A stretch of 64,000 nucleotides of DNA. Source: Marisa cornuarietis. Lineage: Eukaryota; Mollusca; Gastropoda; Architaenioglossa; Ampullariidae. The notes under the pieces were generated by a model. The model was not told the DNA's origin and searched no databases. It saw only the letters and a list, made by a program, of their open reading frames with translations. The translations under genes were made by a program, and so were the position numbers. The DNA lies in NCBI GenBank assembly GCA_004794655.1, contig SMMW01000087.1, positions 1,426,001-1,490,000 on the forward strand. Reading direction: 5' to 3'. Positions 11,187 to 23,455 of this stretch are shown piece after piece; the stretch's first letter is position 1; the number at the start of each line of letters is the position of its first letter.

Positions 11187-12295
11187 TCGCAACATTCTGT
11201 ATGTAAGCAAACGTATCTCACAACATTCTGTATGTAAGCAAACGTATATCACAACATTCTGTCTGTGAACAAACGTATATCACAACATTCTGTCTGTAAA
11301 CAAACGTATATCACAACATTCTGTATGTAAGCAAACGTATCTCACAACATTCTGTCTGTAAGCAAACGTATCTCACAACATTCTGTCTGTAAGCAAACGT
11401 ATATCACAACATTCTGTCTGTAAACAAACGTATATCACAACATTCTGTCTGTAAACAAACGTATATCACAACATTCTGTATGTAAGCAAACGTATCTCAC
11501 AACATTCTGTCTGTAAACAAACGTATATCACAACATTCTGTCTGTAAACAAACGTATATCACAACATTCTGTCTGTAAGCAAACGTATATCACAACATTC
11601 TGTCTGTAAGCAAACGTATCTCACAACATTCTGTCTGTAAGCAAACGTATCTCACAACATTCTGTCTGTAAGCAAACGTATATCACAACATTCTGTCTGT
11701 AAACAAACGTATATCACAACATTCTGTCTGTAAGCAAACGTATATCACAATATTCTGTCTGTAAGCAAACGTATCTCACAACATTCTGTCTGTAAGCAAA
11801 CGTATATCACAACATTCTGTCTGTAAACAAACGTATATCACAACATTCTGTCTGTAAGCAAACGTATATCACAACATTCTGTCTGTAAGCAAACGTATAT
11901 CACAACATTCTGTCTGTAAACAAACGTATATCACAATATTCTGTCTGTAAACAAACGTATCTCGCAACATTCTGTCTGTAAGCAAACGTATCTGAAAAAG
12001 CTCTATAAGTAAGCAAGGGTATCTCGCAACATTCTGTATGTAGGCAAAGGTCCATCACAACATTCTGTATGCAAGCAAACATATATCACAACGTCCTGCG
12101 TGTAACGAAAGTATCTCACAACGTTCTGTATGTAACCAAAGAAAGTTCGTTAAGTAAGCGAAAATATCTCACAACGTTTGTATGCAAGGAAGCGTATCTT
12201 CCAATGTTCTGTATGTTAAAACGTATCTCACAGCACTTTGTATGCAAGCAAGCGTATCTTGCAACATTCTGTACGTCAGCAAACAACATTAACAT
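11187..12295 (+). repeat. 31-bp minisatellite, about 36 tandem copies
   Basis: The consensus unit is CACAACATTCTG plus TCTGTAAGCAAACGTATAT (31 bp), measured from repeated 31-base offsets of CAACATTCTG. Units vary at a few positions: TATG or TCTG, AAGC or AAAC, TATAT or TATCT. The central part (about 11,220-11,980) is nearly uniform. The last ten or so units (11,990-12,295) are diverged and contain indels. There are no spacers between units, so it is not a CRISPR array. Because 31 is not a multiple of three the reading frame rotates, and short frames here are artefacts. Confidence 0.97.
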
Positions 12296-13267
12296 ACAAC
12301 TTGCTGCTTGGAGCTCCACATTACAATGGCAAGCGCTATCCTGGACCCGCTCTGTGCATGTGTGACCAATGGTCGTTCTGAACTAGATAAACAAGGGGAC
12401 TATGTTGTTGATAGGAAGTCTTGAAAAAAAAAACAAATAGGCTCTAAAACTAATCATCTTATATATCTTCCGGGAGAGTTCTTCTTCACACCAGTAAAAC
12501 AGCAGCTGTTTTTCACTTGACCAGCTCATGTTAGTCAGCATTATTTCCCCCTGGACCCACCGCCACTCCCCCTTCCCTCCCTGTTCTCGCCAGGAGCCTC
12601 CACACCCAGGGGAAATAATCCACAAAAGCCGGGGCCCGCGTAAGCCGAGTGCTGTCTTTGTTTGGAGACTTTCACGAGCAGCACTCTGATTGCGAAAATT
12701 GCTGCATGCTAAACTCTCGCCTCCGCTTACATCATCTCTCGTCCAGGGAAAACTGTTCTGTTTGAGAACAACAACAGGCCATTGACGAACATTTTTTTTT
12801 TTAGGGGGGCAATGGGGATGGGAAAGGGAGGATGAGAGGGAGATGCAAGGCTTAAGGGAGAAGTAAGGGGCTATTTCCCTCAAGTTGGCAACGTGCGCGT
12901 GAATGTACGAGAGCGTGCGAGACTGCCACGCGATATATAGTGTAACACCAGCCAGACATCACACACACACGTTTTGGCTGGCTCCGCGGGAGACGCACGC
13001 TTCATCGAGCCAGTAGTCGACGATTATCCATCATGTAGATCTCTCGGGGGTACGGCAGTGGGGATCACTCCTCCCTCTTTGCTTCCCATAATGTCCGCGA
13101 TCTCCCAACACCTCAAATTCCTGTCCACGGCCAGATGTATGCAGCGTCAGCTCACTTCCCCCAGCGCAACGCTTGCACAGAACCGACATAATTGTTGTAA
13201 GAAGGAGAGTAGCGAATGTGTTTGTAGACCGGCCTATTGCATATTTCGGATTCTCGACCTTTTATGA
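12296..13267. other. Intergenic, no gene recognised
   Basis: Contains a GC-richer stretch around 12,540-12,760 and a minus-strand frame of 166 codons (12,383-12,883). That frame has no domain I recognise and runs through simple G- and A-rich sequence. A short CA tract is at 12,959-12,970. Confidence 0.4.
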
Positions 13268-13560
13268 TTGATATTGTGTGTGTGTGTGTGTGTGTGCTCG
13301 CGTGCGTTTGTCCATGTGTATAATATAAGTGTATATATATATATATATAGTGGATGTGTATGTCGCATGTTTATATGTATTATTTTAAATATATATGCGC
13401 TTGTATTTGTGTGTGTGTGGACGTGTGCGCGAGCGTTTGCCCACGTGTATTATGTATGTGTAGATATGTCATAACGCGTGTTTCGTATGTGTATGTGTAT
13501 TATATATCTATATATTGGGTGTGGAGGGAGGGGGTGACTGCACGCGTGTATTAACGCGTG
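13268..13560 (+). repeat. TG/TA-rich degenerate microsatellite region
   Basis: A GT run at 13,275-13,297 and a TA run at about 13,332-13,349 are followed by further TGTG and TATA patches. All frames across it are Cys/Val/Tyr-rich repeat artefacts. Confidence 0.8.
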
Positions 13561-14779
13561 TGTATACGTGTTTTGTAATGTCTTGAAACCTTGGTTTGTG
13601 TCTTCATCCCTTTTACGGGATGAACGTGTTCTTGTTTCAGAAAATTTCAGTAATTCGCGACGCCTTAGTATCGCGTAGATAAAATCTGTTTTTCCTCCTT
13701 CCCCCCCCCACCCGCACCTCACACCCTACAACTTTGGTTGCACCGTCGTTTGACTTGAGTGCTGGAGGAGGGTCTATACTATCAGCTGACTCTTGGCTTG
13801 TCAGATCCTCTCACAATTTACCGCTTCTGTCTTATTTTTACTTACTGCCAAGTTTTCCTCATTTTCCGTGCTAATGATTTCGTCTCGCTTAGCAATGTTG
13901 GTCTGTCCTCACTTTGTCTCCATCAGCACATCGCATCCTCTGCTCAAAACCTCTAAGAATCGTCGCAGAAGTGTAACAAATCGTCCCACAGAGCTGTGTC
14001 CCTTTCAGTCCCTTCCCTCTCCAACCTCCGGCGTCCACTCAAATCTGTTGTTGGAGAGTATTAACAACCAGAACACAGTACCGCTTCAAAGAGAGGCTCA
14101 TAGACGAGTTTTTTATTTCTCTCTACTCTTCCCCGACACTCAATAGTTTGCTGAAAATCTGTTAATCGAGATTATCCTCACCATAAAAATTACTCTTACA
14201 CAACCTCATTTTCTAAATGTTTATCTGAAAGTTTTGCTTCTCTTAATTATACAAGGATTCTTAAGTGCAGAGAGGCTTCTAGGCCAAGTTTAATGAGGAA
14301 GAACAGACTACAAAAAAACAAAAAACTAGCAATCTGAAGATCAAAACATTAAGGGCAGTTTTTTAAAGAGAGGATTGTTTAGCACGTAATAATAGTTAAG
14401 CAGTCACGACCAGGCGAAAAACGAAAGTCACGGAGATGCACAGACAGAAATACCATTAATACTTAACTGATTAATTGATTAGCGGACTGATTGACAGCGA
14501 GCTAGCAAGACACGGGTAGACAAGAAGGCGGACTGGCTGACAAATGGTGTCTGTAGTTTCTGCGCTCCTCAGGCAATTGCTGTGAAATGCTGAAACTGAG
14601 GGTAAGCCAGTGATAATGCACGCGACAGCGGCATCTGTATCCCACTGACGTCAAAACGAGGGCGAAATTTAACGCTTTTCAACTGCGGTTGCCTGGAAAC
14701 GGGGACAAAGCAAAATTGTATTACATCTTGTTGCTTTTATGTCTCTTGAAACCTGTCTCTGATTGCATTCACTGGTGTC
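13561..14779. other. Intergenic, no feature recognised
   Basis: Mixed sequence with a C-rich run near 13,700 and a perfect TGACGTCA octamer near 14,646. A 117-codon frame at 13,793-14,146 is Ser-rich without a recognisable motif. Confidence 0.4.
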
Positions 14780-15116
14780 TGTGGCCGTCTTTCTTTCACA
14801 CACGCACGCAGGCCGCACACACACACACACAAGCACAAAGACACACACACACACACACACACGCACAACAGCGTTCACTCCCCATCCCTAGCACACATCC
14901 AATATGACAATCACACAAACACGAACACACATATACACAAATAAAGAGATACAGACTATACACTCTCTATCTCTGTCTCTAGACCTCTTTCTCTCTCACA
15001 CATTATTTGTATACACATACACGCGCACACAGACTTACGCACTGACACAAATGTACTCAAATCAAAAATGCAACAACGCGCTTAACAAACACAAATTCAC
15101 CCCACATATAGATTCA

Positions 15117-15167
<51 letters not shown>

Positions 15168-15242
15168 CACACACACACACACACAGAGGAACACGTGCAT
15201 CCGATAGCACACGCTTAAAAAGGCGTAAAAAGGCACACACCC

Positions 15243-15316
<74 letters not shown>

Positions 15317-15575
15317 CCACACGCCCACATGCATGCACGCGCGCGCGAACGCACTCACCCAATATCGCACACCCTAAAAAGAAAACTTACACACACGTAC
15401 GTATTGGCAGACTTGTACACAAACTCCCACGCACACAAACACACTCTGCATACCTTCCATCCCCCTCAGTGCACATCTGATCCAGTACAAACACACGCGT
15501 GTACACACAAACACATAAAACACATAACTACACCTTCTTTCTCTGTCTTGCTTTCTCTGTATTACTCACGCACGG

Positions 15576-15621
<46 letters not shown>

Positions 15622-15645
15622 GTGCGTGCGCACACAAATTGCGAT
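14780..15645 (+). repeat. Cluster of (CA)n microsatellites
   Basis: Several long CA tracts follow each other: about 14,816-14,863, 15,118-15,184, 15,239-15,313 and 15,579-15,607, the last running into GC alternation to 15,630. The sequence between them is also CA-rich. His/Thr and Cys/Val frames on the two strands come from the repeats and do not indicate genes. Confidence 0.95.
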
Positions 15646-16119
15646 GTTTCTGCTTCATAGTAAACATATTCAGGTCTACTCATGAAACCAAGCATACGCG
15701 AAACACGAAAGACCCAGAGCAGTAAAATGCCAGTAAGGGATACTTTCTCGTAATAAAGAACAAACGACCGAGAAGCCTGAAACGCCTTCTGACAGACTTC
15801 TCTATGGAAACAAGGAAAGATATATTTATGATGACCATGGCCGTGAAAGTGCAAGGCAGCCGATAAACAAAGACAACAGAGGTTATTTGGACGCAGACGA
15901 ACATTAATTAAAATTCTGATGATATAAGTTTGCAACAAGCCGATATCCATCACGAAAATATTGCGCTTAGAGACAAACTGGATCAACAATCGAAGTGGCA
16001 GAAGAAAGAAGAAGGCCTCGTGAGAGAGAGAGAGAAAAAAAGAAAAGAATACGGTGACTGGGGGCTGGGTGGGTGGCAAAAGTCTGTTGTAGACTCTGCA
16101 TGTGGAGGAGAAAGGAACG
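15646..16119. other. Intergenic, no feature recognised
   Basis: Mixed DNA with a purine-rich stretch near 16,001-16,050. A 211-codon minus-strand frame (15,528-16,163) spans it but begins in the SINE and ends in a CA tract, and it shows no domain. Confidence 0.4.
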
Positions 16120-16290
16120 ATTGAGTAGGGGGGTTGCCAGGAATACCCGGCAAATACCCCCACGGCCAGACATGCGAAGAGGTGTTACAAACAATATCCC
16201 GAAATTTGAACACAGGACTCCTAATCTCTCACTGCAGTGGTGACAAGCAATGGCTTTAACCACTAAGCTACCGGGGGCTCCACTAGGTTT
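16120..16290 (-). repeat. tRNA-derived SINE
   Basis: On the minus strand from about 16,282 the element reads GGTAGCTTAGTGGTTAAAGC, a textbook box A-like head. Then come CTTGTCACCACTGCAGTGAG and a box B-like GTGTTCAAATTTCGGGA. Nearer 16,130-16,160 lies GCCGGGTATTCCTGGC, a relative of the GGGTACTCCAG block in the 1,796-2,000 element. The CACCACTGCAG piece is identical in both. Confidence 0.65.
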
Positions 16291-17108
16291 AAAGGGGGAC
16301 AACCGTCTGCTAAAACTTATATTGAAGCGTGTGAATATGTGCGCACATATGCATCACATGCTTTCACAAGAGCAGACAGATTTTGGATTAAAAAGAACAA
16401 ACACAATTGCAAATAATTAAATAAATAAATTAAAAAAAAAAAATCAATAATAAATCCAGTTTTGTCGAGTGAATAGAGCCAAGCAAGACTAAAGGGAAGT
16501 AACAAGTATTCCTTTTAATGACCAAACATGCATGTGTTACAACCCCTTAGTTACAGTTGGCTCCCTCCTTTCGTTCAGATGGAAACTGCTAAGGTTTAGC
16601 TTGTCTCCACGATCATCGACGGCCTTTGTGAAAAAAAACCCACATAGGGTAATAAATATGCTATTGGCTCGTCGGAAGATACTGACAGCTGCCTACAAAG
16701 TTCATTTTAAAAGCTTTTAGTAGTTCGCAAACATCTTTCCGGCCAAAGCATCTAGTAAAGTTAATCAGCAAACTGCATGCAAGCGATCTTTTGCACGCAA
16801 AGTGGCAAGCGAATGTCTAAGCACACTTTATTCATCTAAGATTTAAAAAATATTTGGAAAGGGGTTGTGTTTTTTTTTTCATGGATATTTTAAGGGGAAT
16901 TGCTGCCCCAGAAGGTTCAGTCGATAATCAAAGACGAAGAAGAAATTATAATGAAAACAACCCATAGTCTTGACCATGTGACGTGCTCAGCCAAGCGTTA
17001 TACATATAAAGACAATCCCATCATAAACAGCTTCAGTAACTGATGTAAGGCACATTAAACGTGGTCAGGCATATATTGCAAGATGTGGTTAACGTGAGTG
17101 ATGCAAGT
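16291..17108. other. Intergenic, no feature recognised
   Basis: AT-rich with A runs at 16,431-16,442 and T runs at 16,870-16,880. No gene or element was recognised. Confidence 0.45.
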
Positions 17109-17143
17109 TAGGATACAGAATAATAATAATAATAATAATAAAA
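17109..17143 (+). repeat. (AAT)n microsatellite
   Basis: About nine AAT units. Similar AAT/ATA tracts occur at 27,315-27,370 and 46,754-46,776. Confidence 0.9.
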
Positions 17144-18764
17144 TACGGTGCATGGTTAGCCTTCAGCTGGTGGCGCAAAGGACTAGAAGAATGGTTTTTA
17201 TACCAATAATTAATCCACTCATTCCAGTCTATTTCAGTCTACTGATGGTTTGTTCGTGTCTTTGTTTATTTGCTTGTTTTCCAGCCCAGCGCTCTTAAAT
17301 TCGGTCCTTCAACTCTCAGCACCCCCCTCCCCACCAATCTCTTCCCTCCTCCTCCTTCGTCTCTTCACTTCTCGCTGCCGACCATTCCTCAACTTCCGGT
17401 TCTAACGGCTTGTCGGTCCGCAGGAGTCATCCGCCGTAAACAGGAGGGGCTGCTTGCACCCCCACTGCCACTACCCCTTCAGTCTCCGCGGACAGGAAAT
17501 TGGCGCCGCTGTGGGGCAGCTGCTGATGGCGTTATTGACGGACGGGTGACTTAGGATGGTCGTGGCTGAAGCAGCATCGGTCTCAGCAGCCACCGAAAAC
17601 GTGTTTGCGGCGGTTAGCTCTGGGTCGACCTGCCTATTGACTGACCCGTCAGCGATGAACAGCAACAGTGAATGAACTGCAGCAAAAGGAGCAGCTGCAG
17701 CAGGCGATGAACTGCAGCAGAAGATCAACTGTAGAACACAGAACATCAGCTACAGCGGAGGTTAAATTGCAGATGAGGAGGACCTGCCCCAGACGATTAA
17801 CTGCAGGCATTTAAGGGTAAACATTACAATTTACTCTCGATGGCTTAGCCCCCGGATTTTTGCAAGGACCACACAGACTACAGTCTTAGACTTCAGGGAT
17901 GCTTTAATACGCTTGCGTGTAGGAGTGAGTGATAAAAACACACAAAAATCGCTTTGTACAGGACAGGACAGAGAATACAGTCAAATGTCCTTTCTGCATA
18001 CATCTTACAGAGGATGAAGCTCGTGTTCTTTTCTATTGTCCCATTATGTAGATTTTCGTCCAGAGTATCTTAATGTCACCCCACACAACGAAGAAGAACA
18101 TCTTTGTTCAAGTACTGACATGCCATAATGCAGGAAGAAGGAAACAACTAGTATGGTTTATTCACAAATGTTTTGAGATAAAAAGAGCGACAAGCAAACT
18201 TGTTTTATGGTATGCATGATAGCTACCTCCTGTCCATGTCTGCTGATGTCTAATGCGTTTCAAATCAAGATATCAGTAATGGGATGGGGGTGGACATAAC
18301 ATGTGCATACAAATTGCATGTATGAATATAGGACAGGGATGAGAGGGGTATGTATGAATAGGTTAATCGATGTGGGTGAGTGAGAGAAGGGTTATTTTCA
18401 CCTCACCCTGTATAAGTGACAATAGCTGAAATGAACTTTAGATAATAAAATGTTCAAGTATCCCCCTGCCGGATCGTGGTGACCATAACATCTCATTCTT
18501 GTCCCCGGCCGCTTAGTTAAGGCGCTGAAAGAAATGTTATCCAGGGGCCGAGAGCACAGTCGTGATGAGTTGATGTTAACGCTAAGCTGTCAATATGCTG
18601 CTAATATTGTTTAATAAGCATCTTTAGCTGAGTGCTAGTTAGCGCCGGTTGTGACCCGAACACTGAGATTTTGCACTGGTCGATCTTCGCGCTAAACCAA
18701 CGATAAATCTCTTCTTGTAAGATTGCTGATTTTTTAATTAAGGAATCTAGGAAAAACGAGGGAA

Positions 18765-18767
<3 letters not shown>
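17144..18767. other. Intergenic with a CTGCAG-rich patch and a SINE-head-like fragment
   Basis: Between about 17,665 and 17,815 the motif ACTGCAG recurs with GATGA or GAAGA spacing, as in an old short-period array. At 18,505-18,525 GGCCGCTTAGTTAAGGCGC resembles a box A head and is similar to a sequence at 25,941-25,960, but no box B follows. No gene was recognised. Confidence 0.4.
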
Positions 18768-18820
<53 letters not shown>

Positions 18821-18873
18821 TGAGTGAGTGAGTGAGTGAGTGAGTGAGTGAGTGAGTGAGTGAGTGAGTGAGT
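18768..18873 (+). repeat. Compound (GT)n(GAGT)n microsatellite
   Basis: A GT tract of about 25 units passes directly into about 14 TGAG units. The same tetranucleotide occurs as (CTCA)n on the plus strand at 57,797-57,889. Confidence 0.95.
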
Positions 18874-21034
18874 CACCGTAATATTAACCTGCAATCAAAA
18901 TACCATTAGGTTGAGCGTCACTTTAAAGACAATGCACATAACATTGTTTTCCAACAATCGGATTAAGGTTTTTTGGTAATTTGTACAAGAAACTGAATAT
19001 CTAAAGGAAGAAAGCTTTTTCACATCGCAGTTTTCACTCGTATTTCGTAAGGTGGTCAAGACCTCAGTTCCAGGGACAAAAGTATGCTCCTTGTGGGAAC
19101 TTGGAAATGGAATCACTTGTACTGGCGGAGGTCTTCGCGACGTAGTAAGTTAAAAATTTAGGTGAGATCTTCTCAAGGCTTTCTTACTCTTTTTTGTTAT
19201 TTATATCTTCTATCTCATTTCTCTAGAAATCTGGTCGCACAATATCTTACTTTAGACTGATAAATACTAATTTTGACATTTATAAACATGTAGTTTGGAA
19301 ATTAAGAAGACGTAAAAGAGCTACAAAAAGACATTTAATCATTATTATTTTTAACACAGTTAATAATAGCTCAAGTCAAATCAACTATGTCAAGAGTTCA
19401 GAAATTTTGATGATACTACACGTTTTTATCAACTGAATTTATAAATAAAACTATTGATGACTTGTCTATTTTTGGTCGATAAAAAAAATTTAACATTAAA
19501 AACAAATTTATATTTACCAGACAGAAAATTCAAACATTTTGAATTGTTTAATATCAATAAAGCCAGATGCCCACATTTATAAGGTTTTAAACACTTTTTT
19601 TGTAATCCGAATATGTCATTTCAATCACGATTTTTAAAATCAATAAATCATTTCCTTTGTTTATCGAGGCGCTGGGAATAGCTGACATAAAGATCAATTA
19701 TGTTAAATAACTAGCCGTATATAAAAACATACAGAGATCTACAGTGTTTGTAGTGCAGCAAAGACGAAGCAGGTCCCTTATAATGAAATGTGTGTTCGAT
19801 ATTAGGCAATAAGATTTGCTTCTTCCTTATTTGATGTAGCCAGCTGTTACCAGACAGCGGCACTTTCATAAATTGTTCTTCTTCCTCCATTTTGTCTTCC
19901 CTTTCTTCTTAGGTCTCTGGAAATCTGGTCTCTCCCTCCACTTCCTCACCTCTTTCTTGCCGTTCACACTTTTTTCAGCTCTCTCCCCTAATTTTTTTCT
20001 TTCTAGATCTCTCCTTTTTCTTAATTGTCTATCCCCCTTTCTCTGTGTCTTTTTCTATCTCCTTTCTTAGCCCTTTCTCACTCCTTGTAGTCATGCATCC
20101 TGAAATGCGTCGTGAAATGAAATACGTACCAAAATGAAATACTGATTTCTGGACCATGGGTCCAACAGGTGTTAAAAATATCAAACAATAGTCTTCGCAA
20201 TGTCATGTCCTGGAAATAACAAGCGTCGCAGAATGAAATTCCTTCGCTGCTTTTTTAATAACCCTCGCTATTACATGTCCACCCAACGTTTTCTTTTACA
20301 TTAATATTATTATTTATGCAATAATATGTAATTTAGTTCAACTTACCACAGAAAAATAGGAAAAATTCAAGCTGGGACTATCCAGCATGTCCCCGTGGCT
20401 GTCCATGACTTGTCTGTGAGATAACGCGAAAAGTATTTGTGGAAAATTATCGGAGAGTTTCCATAGAATGAGGAGTGTTTGGATGTGAACAAGCAGCGTT
20501 GAGATATGAACATGTGGTCAATATATTGGTGCTTATTTATTTGCAGATGGGGGCTGGATTCTTCTTTGTGTCAACGAGGTTTCTGGATCCATTGAAAGGA
20601 AATTTCATCTTTGTCGTCGTGTTAGATGGAAATATATTGCTAACATAGAGTTTTCGGTAGTTTTGACACATACAGACTACAGGTATGCCTTCACAATGTT
20701 TCTCATAATGAGCTGTGCAACTGCCAGACATGTAACGAGTCCCACACGTCTTTACCACCCTGGCCTTGTATTTTGTTCTCTGCTCTCCTCCGCTGGGGGA
20801 GGATCCAGTAGGTATTACCCCCCCGCCTCAGGGCTTCCTGAGAAACTACTACCGATGAGAGCTAAGGGGAGCAGATCTGATCGCTTGTCAAGCGTGTGAT
20901 GCAATTCAGCCAACACCCCTTGCAGTAGGCTTGCTGCCATTTTGAGATGCCTCAAATGACAGGAAGAGACCAGGTTCGCAAGTGTTCGCTCTCATGCATA
21001 TTCAGCGCCACATTTTAGCCGCTCGTTCGGGTCT
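18874..21034. other. Intergenic, AT-rich; pyrimidine-rich tract
   Basis: AT-rich from 19,140 to 19,740. A strongly pyrimidine-rich stretch lies at about 19,870-20,090, and the 65-codon frame in it is low complexity. No coding exon was recognised. Confidence 0.5.
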
Positions 21035-21255
21035 CTGACGTGTGTAGTGCATCCTAATTACAGAAATATTGCCACCTCTGTGTCATGTCATCGCTGCAGG
21101 GATGTATTACATCGTAATTCAGGAATATAACGGGCTGCATAATACATCACAATTATAGAAATATAGCCGCCTGTATAGTGGTCCATAACTGCAGCAGTAT
21201 GACCCCCCCCCCAACATGTATAGTGCGTCTTAATTACAGGAAGGTAGTCGCTTGA
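21035..21255 (+). repeat. Decayed ~45-bp tandem array
   Basis: About five copies of a unit resembling TGTATAGTGCATC plus CTAATTACAGAAATATAGCC. Recognisable starts are near 21,043, 21,100, 21,137, 21,172 and 21,220. Copies are diverged. Confidence 0.55.
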
Positions 21256-21289
21256 AGAGAGCAGGGAGATCGATTTTAGTGCACTCTTC

Positions 21290-21415
21290 CTTCTGTGCTT
21301 CTAGAGCGTTCGCCTGTTTGTTCTCCTAACGTTTGCTTGTTTTTTTTTCTTTCTCCTAACGTTCGCCTACTTTTTGCTCCTAACGTTTGCCCGTTTCTTT
21401 GCTCACGATGTTCTA
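21290..21415 (+). repeat. Decayed ~26-bp tandem array (CTCCTAACGTTYGCC)
   Basis: Four copies containing CGTTYGCYTR, three of them preceded by CTCCTAA, separated by T-rich spacers. The array lies directly after the 21,035-21,255 array. Confidence 0.55.
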
Positions 21416-23189
21416 CTGTTTTGCGCATTGCACTCAAATCATTCAGGGACTTATGTTCGAAAAACCTGGACGAGACCATATATTTTATTCCACTCAGTTC
21501 TGCTACTGACCTGATCTACGCACGCGCGCAAACAGCAGAACGGGGCTGCTAGTCTAACAAACTCGACCAAGCATTTTCTCTAGGCAACAGAACGAGCATT
21601 TTGTCTGCTTTTCAGAACAGAACAAAAAATAAAAATAAGACATAAAAAAAATCCATTAAAAAATCGAAAGAATAATGTTCTCGCGGAAAATCGTTCGTTT
21701 TACCTGCTTCAGGGGAAAAAAATTAAGTGAAGCTATTTGTAGAACATATATTGCATTTACATTGGACGCCATATAAGGACAAATTAAAAGGCGGTCTGCA
21801 CATGTGTGGCGCAAATAGGGAGGACAACAATTAGCCGCAGCCTGGACTGTGCCAGCGGTTTCTCTTACTTTTCTACAAGTAAACACGAAAAAACAGTGTT
21901 TGGCCTTTGTGAAAGCTTTTACTTATGCAAAGCTACTAATAATGCCTATATAATCCATGTTAAAGCTGAATTTTTCACTTTCGTCTGCTTTTGCATTTGC
22001 ATGAGAATTTTTTATTGTTGTACACAAGTCAGTGTCAGAGGTCAGCAGCGTATTAAGACGTTCCATAGCTATCTAGGGGGTAACAATAGTTCCTGTTTGT
22101 TCCTACTATCCCAGATCTACCAGGCTGAACTGTTACCTACGCATCGTGGTCGACTAGAAGAACCCTGCGTCACGTGATGCCGACAGGATGAAGTATCACC
22201 CTCAAAGAGGGCCTGTGGACCAGGGCAAATAACCGTCATCACGCACCAGTTGTCCTCTCATGCACGTGCAGGAAAGCCTGTCAGGCACGATGCAGACGCG
22301 ACCCACCCAAGAACTGGACCACGGAGATTACTTGCACGTCTCCTAGGTCTTCCACCACGCAATCCATCAAATTAGACTACATGGTTCGCTTAACTCACTC
22401 ACACCTCATCCACAGACATCAAGGTCTGCTTCTCTCACTCGCACATCCACCAGTTAAACATCATGGCGCAGCTCACTGTTTCTCCGTCGGTTTCATCGCC
22501 GCCTTCTTTTACAAACGCATCACAGATTGTCAAAAAAGCACACAAACAACCGGTTAGCGCTGTTTTGTTGAGGCTGCTCGCTTCTACAAGAAAGAGGGCG
22601 CGACAAAAGAAAACAGAAGTTGCAGCCAGGATTGGTTAGTTGGTGAGTTGTTGTCAGCGACTAAGGCTATCTCATGGCGAGAGCAATGTACAGGGCTATT
22701 CAAAGGCTGAAATTTGCAGTCAGGAACTGACCTGTCTTTCCCAAAGTATCACTCTCGCCCACAACTTTTCCAAGCCGAGTCTGCGGCAAAACGCCGAGAC
22801 AAATGATCTGATCCCAATTCGAAGAAATCAAATAACACTTTTTTTCGAAGACGATGGACCAGTTCTTGACCACGTGTTTTATTAGACAGAGCATAGCCAA
22901 ACTGTTTGAATCCGTTTCAAGACAGCAATTTTTTCAGGAGACAGATTTCCTTATCAAGTTATTACGTCCTGTTCTTATTTATACCTCTCCATAAAGATTT
23001 ACAGAGAGAATGTTTCCTGCCGAGGTTGCGATAGGGTCTTCTCTCCACCTATCAACGACAAGAACACGTCATATCATCGGTACTTCCTTTCCACTGCTTA
23101 ACTCAGATTTTTGTTTGCTTTCTGTATTTTAAAAATTAAAATATGGTTGTAAAGCTGTAGCTTTCATTGATTTAATTATTTATTTAACA
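21416..23189. other. Intergenic, no feature recognised
   Basis: Mixed DNA. A 123-codon frame at 21,806-22,177 and an 81-codon frame at 22,640-22,885 show no recognisable domain, and I could not pair them with splice sites. Confidence 0.4.
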
Positions 23190-23455
23190 GAAACCTCAAC
23201 GAAAAAAAATAAATTTGTTAACCCCGCTTATCTTGGCGCATACTGTATGTCTCTGTGTTCGACTTTGCATTGTGGCTTCATCATCTCTATGCTGTTGTAG
23301 CTATAGCTTTTGTCCATGTAATTATTTCTTTAGCTGGACCCTCAACAGAAAAATTGAGATTTTTCTAATTTCTCATTTCTATGCCCTTGGTGCATACAGC
23401 ATGTCTCTGTATGCGTGTTTGACTTTGGATTGTGTCTTCATCGCCATGTTATGCG
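23190..23455 (+). repeat. Diverged direct duplication, ~165-bp offset
   Basis: Two similar blocks share CATACTGTATGTCTCTGTGT versus CATACAGCATGTCTCTGTAT, then TTGACTTTG-like and TGTCTTCATC-like pieces. Each is preceded by a CCTCAACRGAAAAA-like block. The offset is about 165 bp. The 87-codon frame spanning both copies is probably incidental. Confidence 0.5.

Noticed and set aside
11187..12295. CRISPR-like appearance of regularly spaced repeats
   Set aside because: The 31-bp units are directly adjacent with no unique spacers and the context is an animal genome, so it is a minisatellite.
12383..12883. 166-codon minus-strand frame
   Set aside because: No recognisable domain, runs into A/T homopolymers at its end, and no splice context was found.
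15097..15362. Cys/Val-rich and His/Thr-rich frames over CA tracts
   Set aside because: Pure dinucleotide-repeat artefacts. Equivalent frames occur over every CA/GT tract in the window.
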